Source: Bacteroidales bacterium
GTDB taxonomy: Bacteria; Bacteroidota; Bacteroidia; Bacteroidales; UBA10428
Reading direction: 5' to 3'
Assembly: GCA_003508755.1 (NCBI GenBank)
Contig: DNTK01000297.1
Span: 1 to 6,777 of the forward strand
Length of the DNA: 6,777 nucleotides
Of this stretch, positions 1 to 6,020 are shown in pieces; the first letter of the stretch is position 1; each line of letters begins with the position of its first letter. Both the position numbers and the translations under genes were made by a program. Below the pieces are notes generated by a model. The model had not been told where the DNA came from. It did no database searches and saw only the letters and a list, made by a program, of their open reading frames with translations.

Positions 1-152
1 ACGCCAATTTCCTCAATGATTGCATCCTGTATTTGGTACCCTTCTTCTATACTTATTGGACGTAGTTCATCGGGTAAGGATATCAACTTATTTTCAAGGC
101 GAGCCTTTATCAATAGATCGGCCGCTTTTTTTATACTGTCTTGAGTTTTCAT
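1..152 (-). CDS. 2-keto-4-pentenoate hydratase (MhpD) family protein, N-terminal fragment
   Basis: Only the first 50 codons are inside the window; the gene continues past position 1. The visible protein begins MKTQDSIKKAADLL and continues with a run of small helices, then LPDELRP, then EEGYQIQDAIIEE. This order (helical AA-LL-AR segment, then L-x-x-x-LRP, then a Y-x-IQDA helix) is the N-terminal signature I recognise from the 2-keto-4-pentenoate hydratase / 4-oxalocrotonate decarboxylase branch of the fumarylacetoacetate hydrolase superfamily. These are cytosolic, metal-dependent enzymes that hydrate or decarboxylate 2-oxo acids, often in aromatic meta-cleavage pathways. The metal-binding residues lie further downstream and cannot be checked. 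The ATG is the first one after an upstream stretch that has no other in-frame ATG; no Shine-Dalgarno is visible. The gene follows the LAL regulator by 200 bp on the same strand. The exact substrate cannot be inferred from this fragment. Confidence 0.62.
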   Translation of the reverse strand, partial: MKTQDSIKKAADLLIKARLENKLISLPDELRPISIEEGYQIQDAIIEEIG

Positions 153-277
153 TGATTGTATTTTTCTGGCTTGACCCTTAGGAAAGTGTGAGGGAAACAC
201 ATAGTCTGGAAAATAATATTCATAGCTTCTCAAATTTCATGAAAAGCCACCACTAAAACAATACCACTAAAGTTGTA

Positions 278-299
278 TTTTAAGAAAATTTTAAGAAAA
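278..299. repeat. Perfect 11-bp tandem duplication (TTTTAAGAAAA x2)
   Basis: TTTTAAGAAAA occurs twice head to tail (278-288 and 289-299) in the 200-bp gap between the LAL regulator stop and the hydratase start. In DNA this A/T-rich, a short duplication may be a replication slip. A-tracts in near-helical phase could bend the DNA. I see no further evidence of function. Confidence 0.6.
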
Positions 300-325
300 A
301 CCAGAATGTAATAACTTTCAATTCT

Positions 326-382
326 AGCACTTTAGAACTTAGAACTTAGGGCTTAGGACTCTGGGCTTGGGGCTTGGGACTT
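326..382. repeat. Degenerate heptanucleotide tandem array overlapping the end of the LAL regulator gene
   Basis: Seven consecutive 7-base units fit DGRRCTT on the + strand and run without a gap from 334 to 382: AGAACTT, AGAACTT, AGGGCTT, AGGACTC, TGGGCTT, GGGGCTT and GGGACTT. An eighth unit, AGCACTT (326-332), precedes them with a one-base slip. On the coding (minus) strand the unit reads as AAG followed by a pyrimidine-rich tetramer. The array covers the last codons of the regulator gene (the residues after LLK) and its TAA at 353-355, then continues into the intergenic gap. Seven is not a multiple of three, so gain or loss of one unit before the stop would change the reading frame of the protein tail. 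The periodicity is directly visible; any function is unknown. Confidence 0.85.
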
Positions 383-3094
383 TAATAAGTTGAACTTTTT
401 AGCTTTAATCACCGCCCCAATTCTGTTTTTAACCTTGAGCTTTTTGTAAACACTTGAGAGGTGTTTTTTAACGGTTTCTACAGAAATAAAAAGTGTATTA
501 GCGATGTCGTTATTTTTAAATCCCTTTGCGACGAGCTCTAAAATTTGTAATTCGCGTTTAGAGATAAGGATTTCTATTTTATGTACTATAGATTCTACTA
601 TAATATCTTGAGTACTTTCAGTACTATGAAAATTTTGTGGATAAACGCTTGAGTCCTTACTAGCGGTTTTATTTTGTTCTGAAATTTCAAATAAGGACAA
701 AACGCGTCGCAAATATGACGATGAAACAGCCTTTTGAGCCATATTTACTAAAACCTCAAGTACGTGATAAGAAAATTCTTTATATACCAAGAGATCTCCT
801 GTTGCTTCTGAAATACTTAGGGCTTCACTCATATAGTTTGTAGCATCGTTAGTCTTACCTTGCATATGAGAAGCAATAGCGTTTAGTATATTCAACTGTA
901 ATAAAAGATTTGAATGTTGCTGGGCTCTACCAAATTTCCATAAACTTTTAGAAGCCTTATAAAACGTTTCTAAATCATTAGTTTTATTGGTATATAACAA
1001 TACCTTTAATTCGGTAATTTGTGTTAAATTGTAATACAGAAAAGGTGCATACAGGTGAAAACTGCTTTTCTTATAAAGTTGAAGTGCTTGCTCATAGTTA
1101 CCCTCGCGCAAAGCTACTTCTGTTAGCATAACATTTCTAAATTGAGAGATGTTATCAGCATTTAAATCTTTACTAAATTCATCTAGTTGTTGAATGGACT
1201 CTTTAAGACCTTTATAGTTTTGATGTAGGCTACAATAAATTTTGATGCCTAGGATATTGGCATACCAGTAGGGACGCATTCCATACCTATATTCATGAGC
1301 TTTCTTAAAATATTCTTCACACTTTAAACAATTCGCTGTCCTATAATTATACTCTAACTGGAAATAAAGTCCCATTCCCAAAGTTTCATAATGACCGTAC
1401 CTTTCACTTATATCTATAATCTGAGAAACAAAGGGTATGCAATTTTTTAATTCACTATATAGCCTATATATTGCAACTTTGCAAAAAAGAATACGGACAA
1501 TGCTATGAGTTTCTGACTTATGCAAAAAGTCTAATCTACTATTTAAAAAATTTAATGCTTCATCTTTTTTATTTAAAGCATTCAAGGCAAAGGCTTTGTA
1601 TGCATAAGAAAACGTTTTAACTGATTTGGCATTATCCGACAATAAGGCTAGCGCTTGATTTACAGACCCTAAACTCTCCACGTATTTACCCGAATGGTAT
1701 AATATAACGGCATTCCACAACTTGCATTCGCCCAACTGCTGATTGTTTAATTTCTCCTTTTTTATTGCCTCATCACATTGTTTTTTAATCTCTGGCAAAA
1801 GTTTTATTTTTCCTTGATTTTCTCTAATATGCGCATTTATTAAGAGTAGCTCTATATTACTTTTACGATCAGCTACAGGAAATAGGTTGTAAATTTCAGC
1901 TAATCTGTTATGTTGGTCTGTATTTAATAACTGATACCTGAAGCTCTGAAGGTGATATATAGCCATTTCTTTGTTACCTGAGGCAATCATTTTGCTCGTC
2001 CCTTCCTCATAGAGCTTATTGGCGATTAACCATTTTCCACCTGATATGAGACAATCAGAACGTAAATCTTCAAATAAATGGTTGCTAAAATACACTTCAA
2101 GAGCCTCCTGAAATTGATGATGAAATCGAAACCATTTATTAACAGTATCCAAACTAATAATAAAATTATTCTTGTTTTTAAGCGTTTGCGAAATTACAGT
2201 TGATGACAATCCTGATTCGAGATCATCCAAAACAGTAGAAATAAGATTTTTACAGAACCGGCTAAATAAGGAGCATACAAACAATACTTTTTGATTATCC
2301 TTAGATTGACGGCCGATAACTTCTTCGATAAAATAAGTGTTGAATTGTTGTTGGTTTAAAATCTGAAGCTTTTTTGCTAAAGGAGTTTTTAAGTCTTTAT
2401 AAGAAATTAAAAGTTGATTAACGCCTAAGAACCATCCTTCTGTACTACGGTTTATAGCGTCTATTTGATATGCGTTTAAAGTTAAATTAAACGTTGACTT
2501 GGCATAAATCTTAAGTTCAGAAGTCGTTATGCTTAAATCACATACACCAACTTCATTGAGTAATTGGTTTATGCGGTACTTTTCAATATTAAATGTAGGA
2601 TTCTGCCTGGTAAGAATAACAAGATGAATATTTTCAGGCGGAAATCTAAAATATATCTGAAATAGCTTAATTGTTTGTTGGTTTTTTAATACATGAAAAT
2701 CATCTAGAACAACATAAATTTTTTCTTTTATAAGATTGATTTCAGACAAAAAGGTATTGAAAAGTAATTCTTCCCTTATGGGTGATTGCGAAGCCAGTAA
2801 TTTTGAAGTGAGCTGGAAGGGATTTATTTCATTTTTAATAAATCCGTATGTAATATAACTAATTAATACCTTCAGATCATTCATTTCAGTATCACAGCTA
2901 ATCCAAATTGCCTTTTTGTTTTCGACCCAATGGCTTACCAGAGTACTTTTTCCATAACCTGCACCTGCACAAATGATTGTTGCAATTCTATTGCTGTTTT
3001 TTTCTAAAAGTTCTTCTAAGCGATCCCTTTTAAAATACTCTTGAAAATAGGACGGAGGATTAAGTTTTGTTGTAAGAACCTGATTAGGTAACAT
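353..3094 (-). CDS. LAL/MalT-type ATP-dependent LuxR family transcriptional regulator
   Basis: This 913-residue cytosolic regulator has the architecture of the LAL (large ATP-binding LuxR) family, of which E. coli MalT is the best-known member. The N-terminus LTTKLNPP (residues 7-14) is typical of LAL proteins and supports this start. Walker A is GAGYGKST (44-51). Walker B is YVVLDDFHVL (127-136) with the acidic pair D131-D132. A sensor-like LVILTRQNP follows at 158-166. The middle, roughly 350-800, is helical with TPR-like spacing and would be the ligand-sensing and oligomerisation part. The C-terminal LuxR HTH runs from about 843 to 902, with SKREL at 845-849 and a recognition helix around 871-886 (SVETVKKHLSSVYKKL). 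Family knowledge: such proteins bind ATP and an inducer, multimerise and activate promoters. The inducer is not readable from sequence. There is no Shine-Dalgarno; the leader is A/T-rich. The last seven or so residues are encoded by the heptamer array. Neighbours are a BASS symporter upstream (133 bp) and a hydratase downstream (200 bp), both on the same strand and plausible targets. Confidence 0.93.
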   Translation of the reverse strand: MLPNQVLTTKLNPPSYFQEYFKRDRLEELLEKNSNRIATIICAGAGYGKSTLVSHWVENKKAIWISCDTEMNDLKVLISYITYGFIKNEINPFQLTSKLLASQSPIREELLFNTFLSEINLIKEKIYVVLDDFHVLKNQQTIKLFQIYFRFPPENIHLVILTRQNPTFNIEKYRINQLLNEVGVCDLSITTSELKIYAKSTFNLTLNAYQIDAINRSTEGWFLGVNQLLISYKDLKTPLAKKLQILNQQQFNTYFIEEVIGRQSKDNQKVLFVCSLFSRFCKNLISTVLDDLESGLSSTVISQTLKNKNNFIISLDTVNKWFRFHHQFQEALEVYFSNHLFEDLRSDCLISGGKWLIANKLYEEGTSKMIASGNKEMAIYHLQSFRYQLLNTDQHNRLAEIYNLFPVADRKSNIELLLINAHIRENQGKIKLLPEIKKQCDEAIKKEKLNNQQLGECKLWNAVILYHSGKYVESLGSVNQALALLSDNAKSVKTFSYAYKAFALNALNKKDEALNFLNSRLDFLHKSETHSIVRILFCKVAIYRLYSELKNCIPFVSQIIDISERYGHYETLGMGLYFQLEYNYRTANCLKCEEYFKKAHEYRYGMRPYWYANILGIKIYCSLHQNYKGLKESIQQLDEFSKDLNADNISQFRNVMLTEVALREGNYEQALQLYKKSSFHLYAPFLYYNLTQITELKVLLYTNKTNDLETFYKASKSLWKFGRAQQHSNLLLQLNILNAIASHMQGKTNDATNYMSEALSISEATGDLLVYKEFSYHVLEVLVNMAQKAVSSSYLRRVLSLFEISEQNKTASKDSSVYPQNFHSTESTQDIIVESIVHKIEILISKRELQILELVAKGFKNNDIANTLFISVETVKKHLSSVYKKLKVKNRIGAVIKAKKFNLLKSQAPSPES

Positions 3095-3099
3095 AACAT

Positions 3100-3107
3100 C
3101 AAAATTA
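3100..3107 (-). promoter_or_regulatory. Possible -7 box (TAATTTTG) for the LAL regulator
   Basis: The minus strand reads TAATTTTG, an exact match to the Bacteroidota TAnnTTTG -7 element, ending five bases before the ATG. If used, the transcript would start at or next to the start codon and be almost leaderless. No TTTG/TTG -33 element sits at the usual spacing, and in DNA this A/T-rich a chance match is likely. Confidence 0.22.
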
Positions 3108-3227
3108 AAAAAAAATATGGAACGGATTATTCAGCAATTAGTTCTTGAATACTTTAAAATAAATTTTCGTGAGTCACTTTGGTGATTTGAATCATTATTA
3201 AATTAAATCTAATCGACATTCTACGTT

Positions 3228-4139
3228 TTAGTCAACATGATTTGGGTTTGCTTCATTTACTTGTTTAAGTGATGTATTTGGGCATTTCCCAAGTTGCCAC
3301 ATTAGAAGACCTCCAGTTAAAAACATCCATATCGTATAAGCTACCGTTGGAATTGCCATTTCTATATTATTTAATATTGAAGTAGCAATTACAAACGCCA
3401 AAGCTCCGTTTTGAATACCACTCTCGATAGTTATTGAAATGGTATTCTCAATATTTAATTTAAGAAGTTTACTAACTAAATAACTTACGCCCATTGTAAT
3501 AATATTTAATATCAGTGTAACAAAGCCCACTTCCATTAAAGCGTTACCAATCAAACTTAAATTGGAGATGATTACCGCTATGAAGACTAAAACAAAAATA
3601 AATATTGAAGCGAAATGCATTGGTTTTTTCATTCGCTTTGCAAAATGGGGTTTTAATCTAAGAATAAGCATTCCTGTTGAAATAGGAATTACAACAATTA
3701 TCATGATTTGAACAATCGTATCTAATATGGGCAAGTTAATTATAAGGTCAGTTCCCTTACCAAAATATTCTATTGCAAAAGACAAAATAAAAGGTATTGT
3801 GATTATGCTTAAAACACTAGCAATAGCTGTTAATGTAACTGATAAGGCAATATTTCCTTTACATACCCGGGTTATTAGATTACTAACCACCCCACCAGGA
3901 CAAGACGCTAAGATTATTAATCCAACTGCCGTAGTTGGGTTTAAATCGAAGCTCACAGCTAGTGAAAAACCAATAATGGGTAACAAAATAAATTGATTTG
4001 TAAGGCCAATCAAAATGGCTTTAGGGTATTTCACTATTCTAGTAAAATCACTAGGCATTAATCCCATCCCCATTCCGAGCATTATTATCGCGAGAGATAT
4101 TGGTAAAAATACTTTGCTAATAAGTTCGGTAACTGTCAT
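3228..4139 (-). CDS. BASS-family (bile acid:sodium symporter, SBF domain) transporter
   Basis: This 303-residue inner-membrane protein is almost entirely hydrophobic, with room for nine or ten membrane segments, the length usual for bacterial BASS (SBF) transporters. Two hallmark motifs are present: ASCPGGVVSN (78-87) and ESGIQNGALA (239-248). From my memory of the Neisseria ASBT structure, its sodium-site residues map by spacing to Q49, S86, N87, S100, T104, E239 and Q243, all conserved here, so a working sodium-coupled carrier is likely. Family members carry bile acids, 2-oxo acids such as pyruvate, pantothenate and other organic anions; the substrate here is unknown. The protein starts MTVTELISKVFLP and ends in a short polar tail. 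There is no Shine-Dalgarno. The gene lies 133 bp upstream of the LAL regulator on the same strand; the hydratase beyond suggests organic-acid uptake (inference). A TAAATTTG box lies about 45 bp upstream of the start and the IS3 element ends about 160 bp upstream. Not ACR3-like: I do not see arsenite-transporter motifs. Confidence 0.92.
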   Translation of the reverse strand: MTVTELISKVFLPISLAIIMLGMGMGLMPSDFTRIVKYPKAILIGLTNQFILLPIIGFSLAVSFDLNPTTAVGLIILASCPGGVVSNLITRVCKGNIALSVTLTAIASVLSIITIPFILSFAIEYFGKGTDLIINLPILDTIVQIMIIVVIPISTGMLILRLKPHFAKRMKKPMHFASIFIFVLVFIAVIISNLSLIGNALMEVGFVTLILNIITMGVSYLVSKLLKLNIENTISITIESGIQNGALAFVIATSILNNIEMAIPTVAYTIWMFLTGGLLMWQLGKCPNTSLKQVNEANPNHVD

Positions 4140-4184
4140 AAGTGGATGTATTTGTTGGTATCTCTAACGAGAAAATACAGTTCA

Positions 4185-4192
4185 CAAATTTA
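4185..4192 (-). promoter_or_regulatory. Possible -7 promoter box (TAAATTTG) for the BASS symporter
   Basis: The minus strand reads TAAATTTG, matching the Bacteroidota TAnnTTTG -7 element. It would give a leader of about 40 bases before the symporter ATG, a reasonable length. No clear TTTG lies at the -33 position, so the support is the -7 match plus its position only. Confidence 0.35.
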
Positions 4193-4298
4193 GTTGAAAG
4201 CGTGCATATTATTGGATAGGATAAGTGCTTATTTTTTTATCAACATTTCACTTTGCTAGTCGGTTAATTTTAGTTCTTGAATAGAGTTTACAGTTGCT

Positions 4299-4301
4299 AA
4301 A
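4299..4301. repeat. Candidate target-site duplication AAA, left copy
   Basis: The three bases outside the TG terminus of the IS are AAA, and AAA also follows the other terminus at 5603-5605. IS3-family elements usually duplicate 3-5 bp. A 3-bp all-A match in A/T-rich DNA is weak by itself, but it agrees with the ends set by the inverted repeats. Confidence 0.5.
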
Positions 4302-4326
4302 TGTCTTGTCCTGAAATATGGCTACA
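4302..4326 (+). repeat. IS3 terminal inverted repeat, orfB side
   Basis: Reading inward on the + strand, this end begins TGTCTTGTCCTGAA and contains GGCTACA. It matches the opposite terminus at 19 of 25 positions, including the shared GTCCTGAA and GGCTACA blocks. The outer TG is the usual IS3 terminus. Confidence 0.85.
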
Positions 4327-4340
4327 GGTTAAAATTGAAT

Positions 4341-5210
4341 TTACGCTGTTTTTAAATATACCATATTAGGTGTTTTATAGTCTAAAGATAAATGTAATCT
4401 AATTTCGTTGTATAGATTAATTGCATTTTTTGTAGCTCTTTTTGCATGGGCCACGTCAGTAAAGGTTTGGTCGAGATAAAACTCATCTTTTAAGATACCA
4501 TTTACACGTTCAGCTATGGCGTTTTCGTAGCAATGATTTTCTTCGGTCATACTAATTCCAATGCTGTTTCTTTTAAGTATTTGCGTGTATTGATTACTGC
4601 AATACTGTATGCCTCTGTCAGAGTGGTGTACAAGCTGTTTAATGTCTTTGGCTTGATATAAGGCTTTTTTAAGCGCCCTGACACATCCATTAAGTTCTAG
4701 GCTATCACTAAGGTCATAACCAACAATTTTCCTAGAGTGCATGTCTGTAATGAGCGCTAGATAACAAAATCCTTTTATAGTTCTGATATAGGTAATGTCA
4801 GATACCCAAACTTGGTTTGGTTTAGTTATTTCCAAGTCTTTTATAATGTTGTTATACTTATAAAAACGATGGTATTAGTTAGTGGTTCTGCTACTGTATT
4901 TCTTTCTAAGTGTTAGCATCTGGTGTTTTCTAAGTACATTAAACAAAGTATCTCTACCGACTTTGAGATTAGCTATAGTAAACTCATCATCTAAGGATTT
5001 AACAAGTTTACGCACGCCTTCTCTAGGAAGGGATCTGCGTCTTTTTTGTACTATTTCAATAATCTGTTGTTCGAGTATTAAACGTTTGTCAGCTCTATCT
5101 TTATACTTATAATAGGCATCACGTTTAAGTCCAAAACAATGGGTTATAGTAGTTAAAGAAGCAAATCCCTTAGCTTTATCTTTGGCTTTGATTAAGGCTT
5201 TATACTTAGC
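4341..5210 (-). pseudogene. IS3-family transposase orfB (DDE integrase), interrupted by an in-frame stop
   Basis: This frame is entered by -1 frameshifting from orfA; it has no ATG of its own near the 5' end. The first part holds an HTH_21-like region (LPREGVRKLV, then a helix leading to FNVLRKHQML) and stops after SSRTTN at a TAA (4875-4877). The same frame then continues with YHRFYKY and the rve/DDE domain. In the downstream open piece (TTG at 4835), the catalytic residues are D13 in WVSDITY, D73 in HHSDRG and E109 in AIAERVNG. The last two are 35 residues apart, the classic DD(35)E spacing. As I recall, relatives have a serine between TTN and YHRF, so TCA to TAA, a single base change, would explain the stop. 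Nothing else looks damaged, so the lesion is probably recent. Restart at the TTG could give only a 164-residue catalytic fragment without the DNA-binding part. Confidence 0.9.
4875..4877 (-). other. In-frame nonsense codon (TAA) in orfB
   Basis: The orfB frame reads ...ACC ACT AAC TAA TAC CAT CGT... on the minus strand. The frame upstream (from 5210) and downstream (to 4341) is the same, since 4877 minus 4835 is 42 and 5210 minus 4835 is 375, both multiples of three. The defect is therefore a point nonsense change and not an indel. Confidence 0.88.
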
Positions 5211-5563
5211 TTTTTTTTTAGTTCTGCAACAGATTTATAACCCAGGTCTTCTGCCGCTACTTCCAAGTAAGAATCTAGCACCAGGGCATCCAGATCCTTT
5301 TTTAAGAGTAGTTTTTTAAGCTGTTCGATCTCTTTTTGAAGAGCTTTAATCCGTGTGATTTCGTCTTTTGTTTCCACTTTGATTCTGGTGTTCATTAGGT
5401 CCTTTCGGTTGTACTTTCTAATCCATTCATTGATAGTGGTTGGATTAATTCCATAGGCTTTAACGAGTTGACTTTTGTTTAGTTTTCCGGTTGTAAGTTC
5501 GTCTAAAATTTTTAGTTTAAAAGGTTCTGAATACCGTCTGATTACTTTGTCATTTTTATACAT
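5192..5563 (-). CDS. IS3-family transposase OrfA (HTH and leucine-zipper protein)
   Basis: This intact 123-residue OrfA is the DNA-binding half of an IS3 transposase. It opens with MYKNDKVIRRYSEPFKLKIL, followed by an HTH at about 18-50 (LVKAYGINPTTINEWIRKY). A charged coiled coil runs from about 66 to 100, with hydrophobic residues at heptad positions I72, L75, I79, L82 and L86, used for oligomerisation. Family knowledge: OrfA binds the terminal repeats, and alone it often represses or modulates transposition; the active enzyme is the OrfAB fusion. Here the frame runs through A-AAA-AAG (5216-5210) and ends at TAA 5192-5194, where the orfB frame overlaps. The ATG lies 39 bases inside the terminus, leaving room only for the inverted repeat. 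Since orfB is broken, OrfA and a truncated OrfAB are the likely products. Confidence 0.92.
   Translation of the reverse strand: MYKNDKVIRRYSEPFKLKILDELTTGKLNKSQLVKAYGINPTTINEWIRKYNRKDLMNTRIKVETKDEITRIKALQKEIEQLKKLLLKKDLDALVLDSYLEVAAEDLGYKSVAELKKKLSIKP
5210..5216 (-). promoter_or_regulatory. Programmed -1 ribosomal frameshift site A-AAA-AAG
   Basis: A run of nine A residues followed by G (minus strand, 5219-5210) places the heptamer A-AAA-AAG in register with the orfA codons AAA (5213-5215) and AAG (5210-5212). A -1 slip moves translation to the orfB frame, whose next codon is GCT at 5210-5208. This is the standard IS3-family signal for making OrfAB. The OrfA stop follows about 15 bases downstream. 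Confidence 0.85.
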
Positions 5564-5577
5564 AATGTTTAAAATTA

Positions 5578-5602
5578 TGTAGCCTTTATTCAGGACGGGT
5601 CA
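5578..5602 (-). repeat. IS3 terminal inverted repeat, orfA side
   Basis: Reading inward on the minus strand, this end begins TGACCCGTCCTGAA and contains GGCTACA. It is the partner of the repeat at 4302-4326, with six mismatches in 25 positions. The orfA ATG follows 15 bases further in. Confidence 0.85.
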
Positions 5603-5605
5603 AAA
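5603..5605. repeat. Candidate target-site duplication AAA, right copy
   Basis: AAA directly follows the CA terminus and equals the three bases before the opposite end (4299-4301). The short length makes this only supportive. Confidence 0.5.
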
Positions 5606-5607
5606 TT

Positions 5608-5726
5608 GCACACAACGGTTAAGCTATGGTGCGTTGCGGTTGGCAGCGCTGCGTAGCGCCAATTCCGGTGTGCTTTTTTAATCTAACCGGTAGCGGAGCG
5701 CGCTGCATGTCGCGAACGTCCATGCT
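5608..5726. repeat. GC-rich palindromic block
   Basis: The block contains the perfect palindromes GCAGCGCTGC (5643-5652) and AGCGCGCT (5697-5704), a repeated GCGCTGC (5646-5652 and 5700-5706), and longer pairings. GCACA (5608-5612) plus CGG (5616-5618) can pair with CCG (5665-5667) plus TGTGC (5669-5673), enclosing an inner TTGGC/GCCAA stem (5640-5644 with 5658-5662). CGGTTA (5616-5621) can alternatively pair with TAACCG (5684-5689). A run of six T follows TGTGC on the + strand, which resembles an intrinsic terminator, though no + strand gene precedes it. A dispersed repeat, a structured RNA or a remnant of an older mobile element are all possible. Confidence 0.6.
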
Positions 5727-5793
5727 ATGTTTAAATATTAAAAGTAGGAATAATTTTGAAACCTCTTTGAGTTAGCAATGCATTATAGGTCTT

Positions 5794-6020
5794 GTTAGCG
5801 GCAGTGAATTTTTCAATTCACATTTACCATCCAGAGAATCAGTCGGCTGTGTTTTGATGATTAACGACGACCATTTTAATAGTCGGCATTTGGCGGATCC
5901 AGAACGAGTCCGCAGAGTTTTCCAGTTGAGTGATCAGGAAATATTTTGGGCTTAAAAAACCGAAAAAAAATCGCGAGAAAAGAACTTGGCAAAAATGAAA
6001 CTCAGAACATTGCCGCTAAC
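5794..6020. repeat. 227-bp unit bounded by a perfect 10-bp inverted repeat
   Basis: GTTAGCGGCA at 5794-5803 and its exact reverse complement TGCCGCTAAC at 6011-6020 bracket 207 bases. Just inside the left arm is a perfect hairpin, GTGAATT-TTTC-AATTCAC (5804-5821). The unit holds a 32-codon open frame without recognisable similarity. It could be a small non-autonomous element or a dispersed intergenic repeat. No flanking duplication is obvious. Confidence 0.5.

Larger units (their letters stand above)
4302..5602 (-). mobile_element. Complete IS3-family insertion sequence, 1301 bp, with a broken orfB
   Basis: The element is bounded by imperfect terminal inverted repeats of about 25 bp with TG...CA ends and is flanked by AAA on both sides. 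It carries the two overlapping frames typical of the IS3 family: orfA (HTH and leucine zipper) and orfB (HTH_21 and DDE integrase domain), joined by an A-AAA-AAG -1 frameshift site. The 1301-bp length is normal for this family. One in-frame TAA at 4875-4877 interrupts orfB, so this copy should not make a full OrfAB transposase. It could still be mobilised by an intact relative. The A-AAA-AAG signal and single orfA/orfB layout suggest an IS150-like subgroup, but I cannot assign it without a database comparison. It is inserted in the gap upstream of the symporter and is oriented towards it. Confidence 0.93.

Noticed and set aside
231..238. -7 promoter box for the hydratase gene
   Set aside because: The minus strand reads GAAATTTG, lacking the first T of TAnnTTTG, and no -33 element is visible.
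326..382. CRISPR-like or iteron-like repeat
   Set aside because: Units are seven bases, contiguous and degenerate, without spacers, cas genes or a replication initiator nearby.
3727..3996. 89-codon open frame on the + strand inside the symporter gene
   Set aside because: It is antisense to a well-supported BASS transporter and its translation has no domain features.
4341..4835. Separate 164-residue transposase gene starting at TTG
   Set aside because: It is the downstream half of orfB in the same frame, separated only by the TAA at 4875-4877; treating it as its own gene hides the nonsense change.
4882..5112. 76-codon open frame on the + strand inside the IS
   Set aside because: It is the shadow of the orfB HTH region on the opposite strand; the minus-strand frame is recognisable transposase sequence.
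5618..5687. Integron attC site, because GTTAAGC (5618-5624) fits GTTRRRY and ATCTAAC (5681-5687) fits RYYYAAC
   Set aside because: The two core sites are in the wrong order for an attC site on either strand, and no integrase or cassette genes are present.
5857..5955. 32-codon + strand frame beginning MINDDHFNSRH
   Set aside because: Too short, no recognisable family, no ribosome-binding or promoter signal, and it lies inside a structured repeat-rich stretch.
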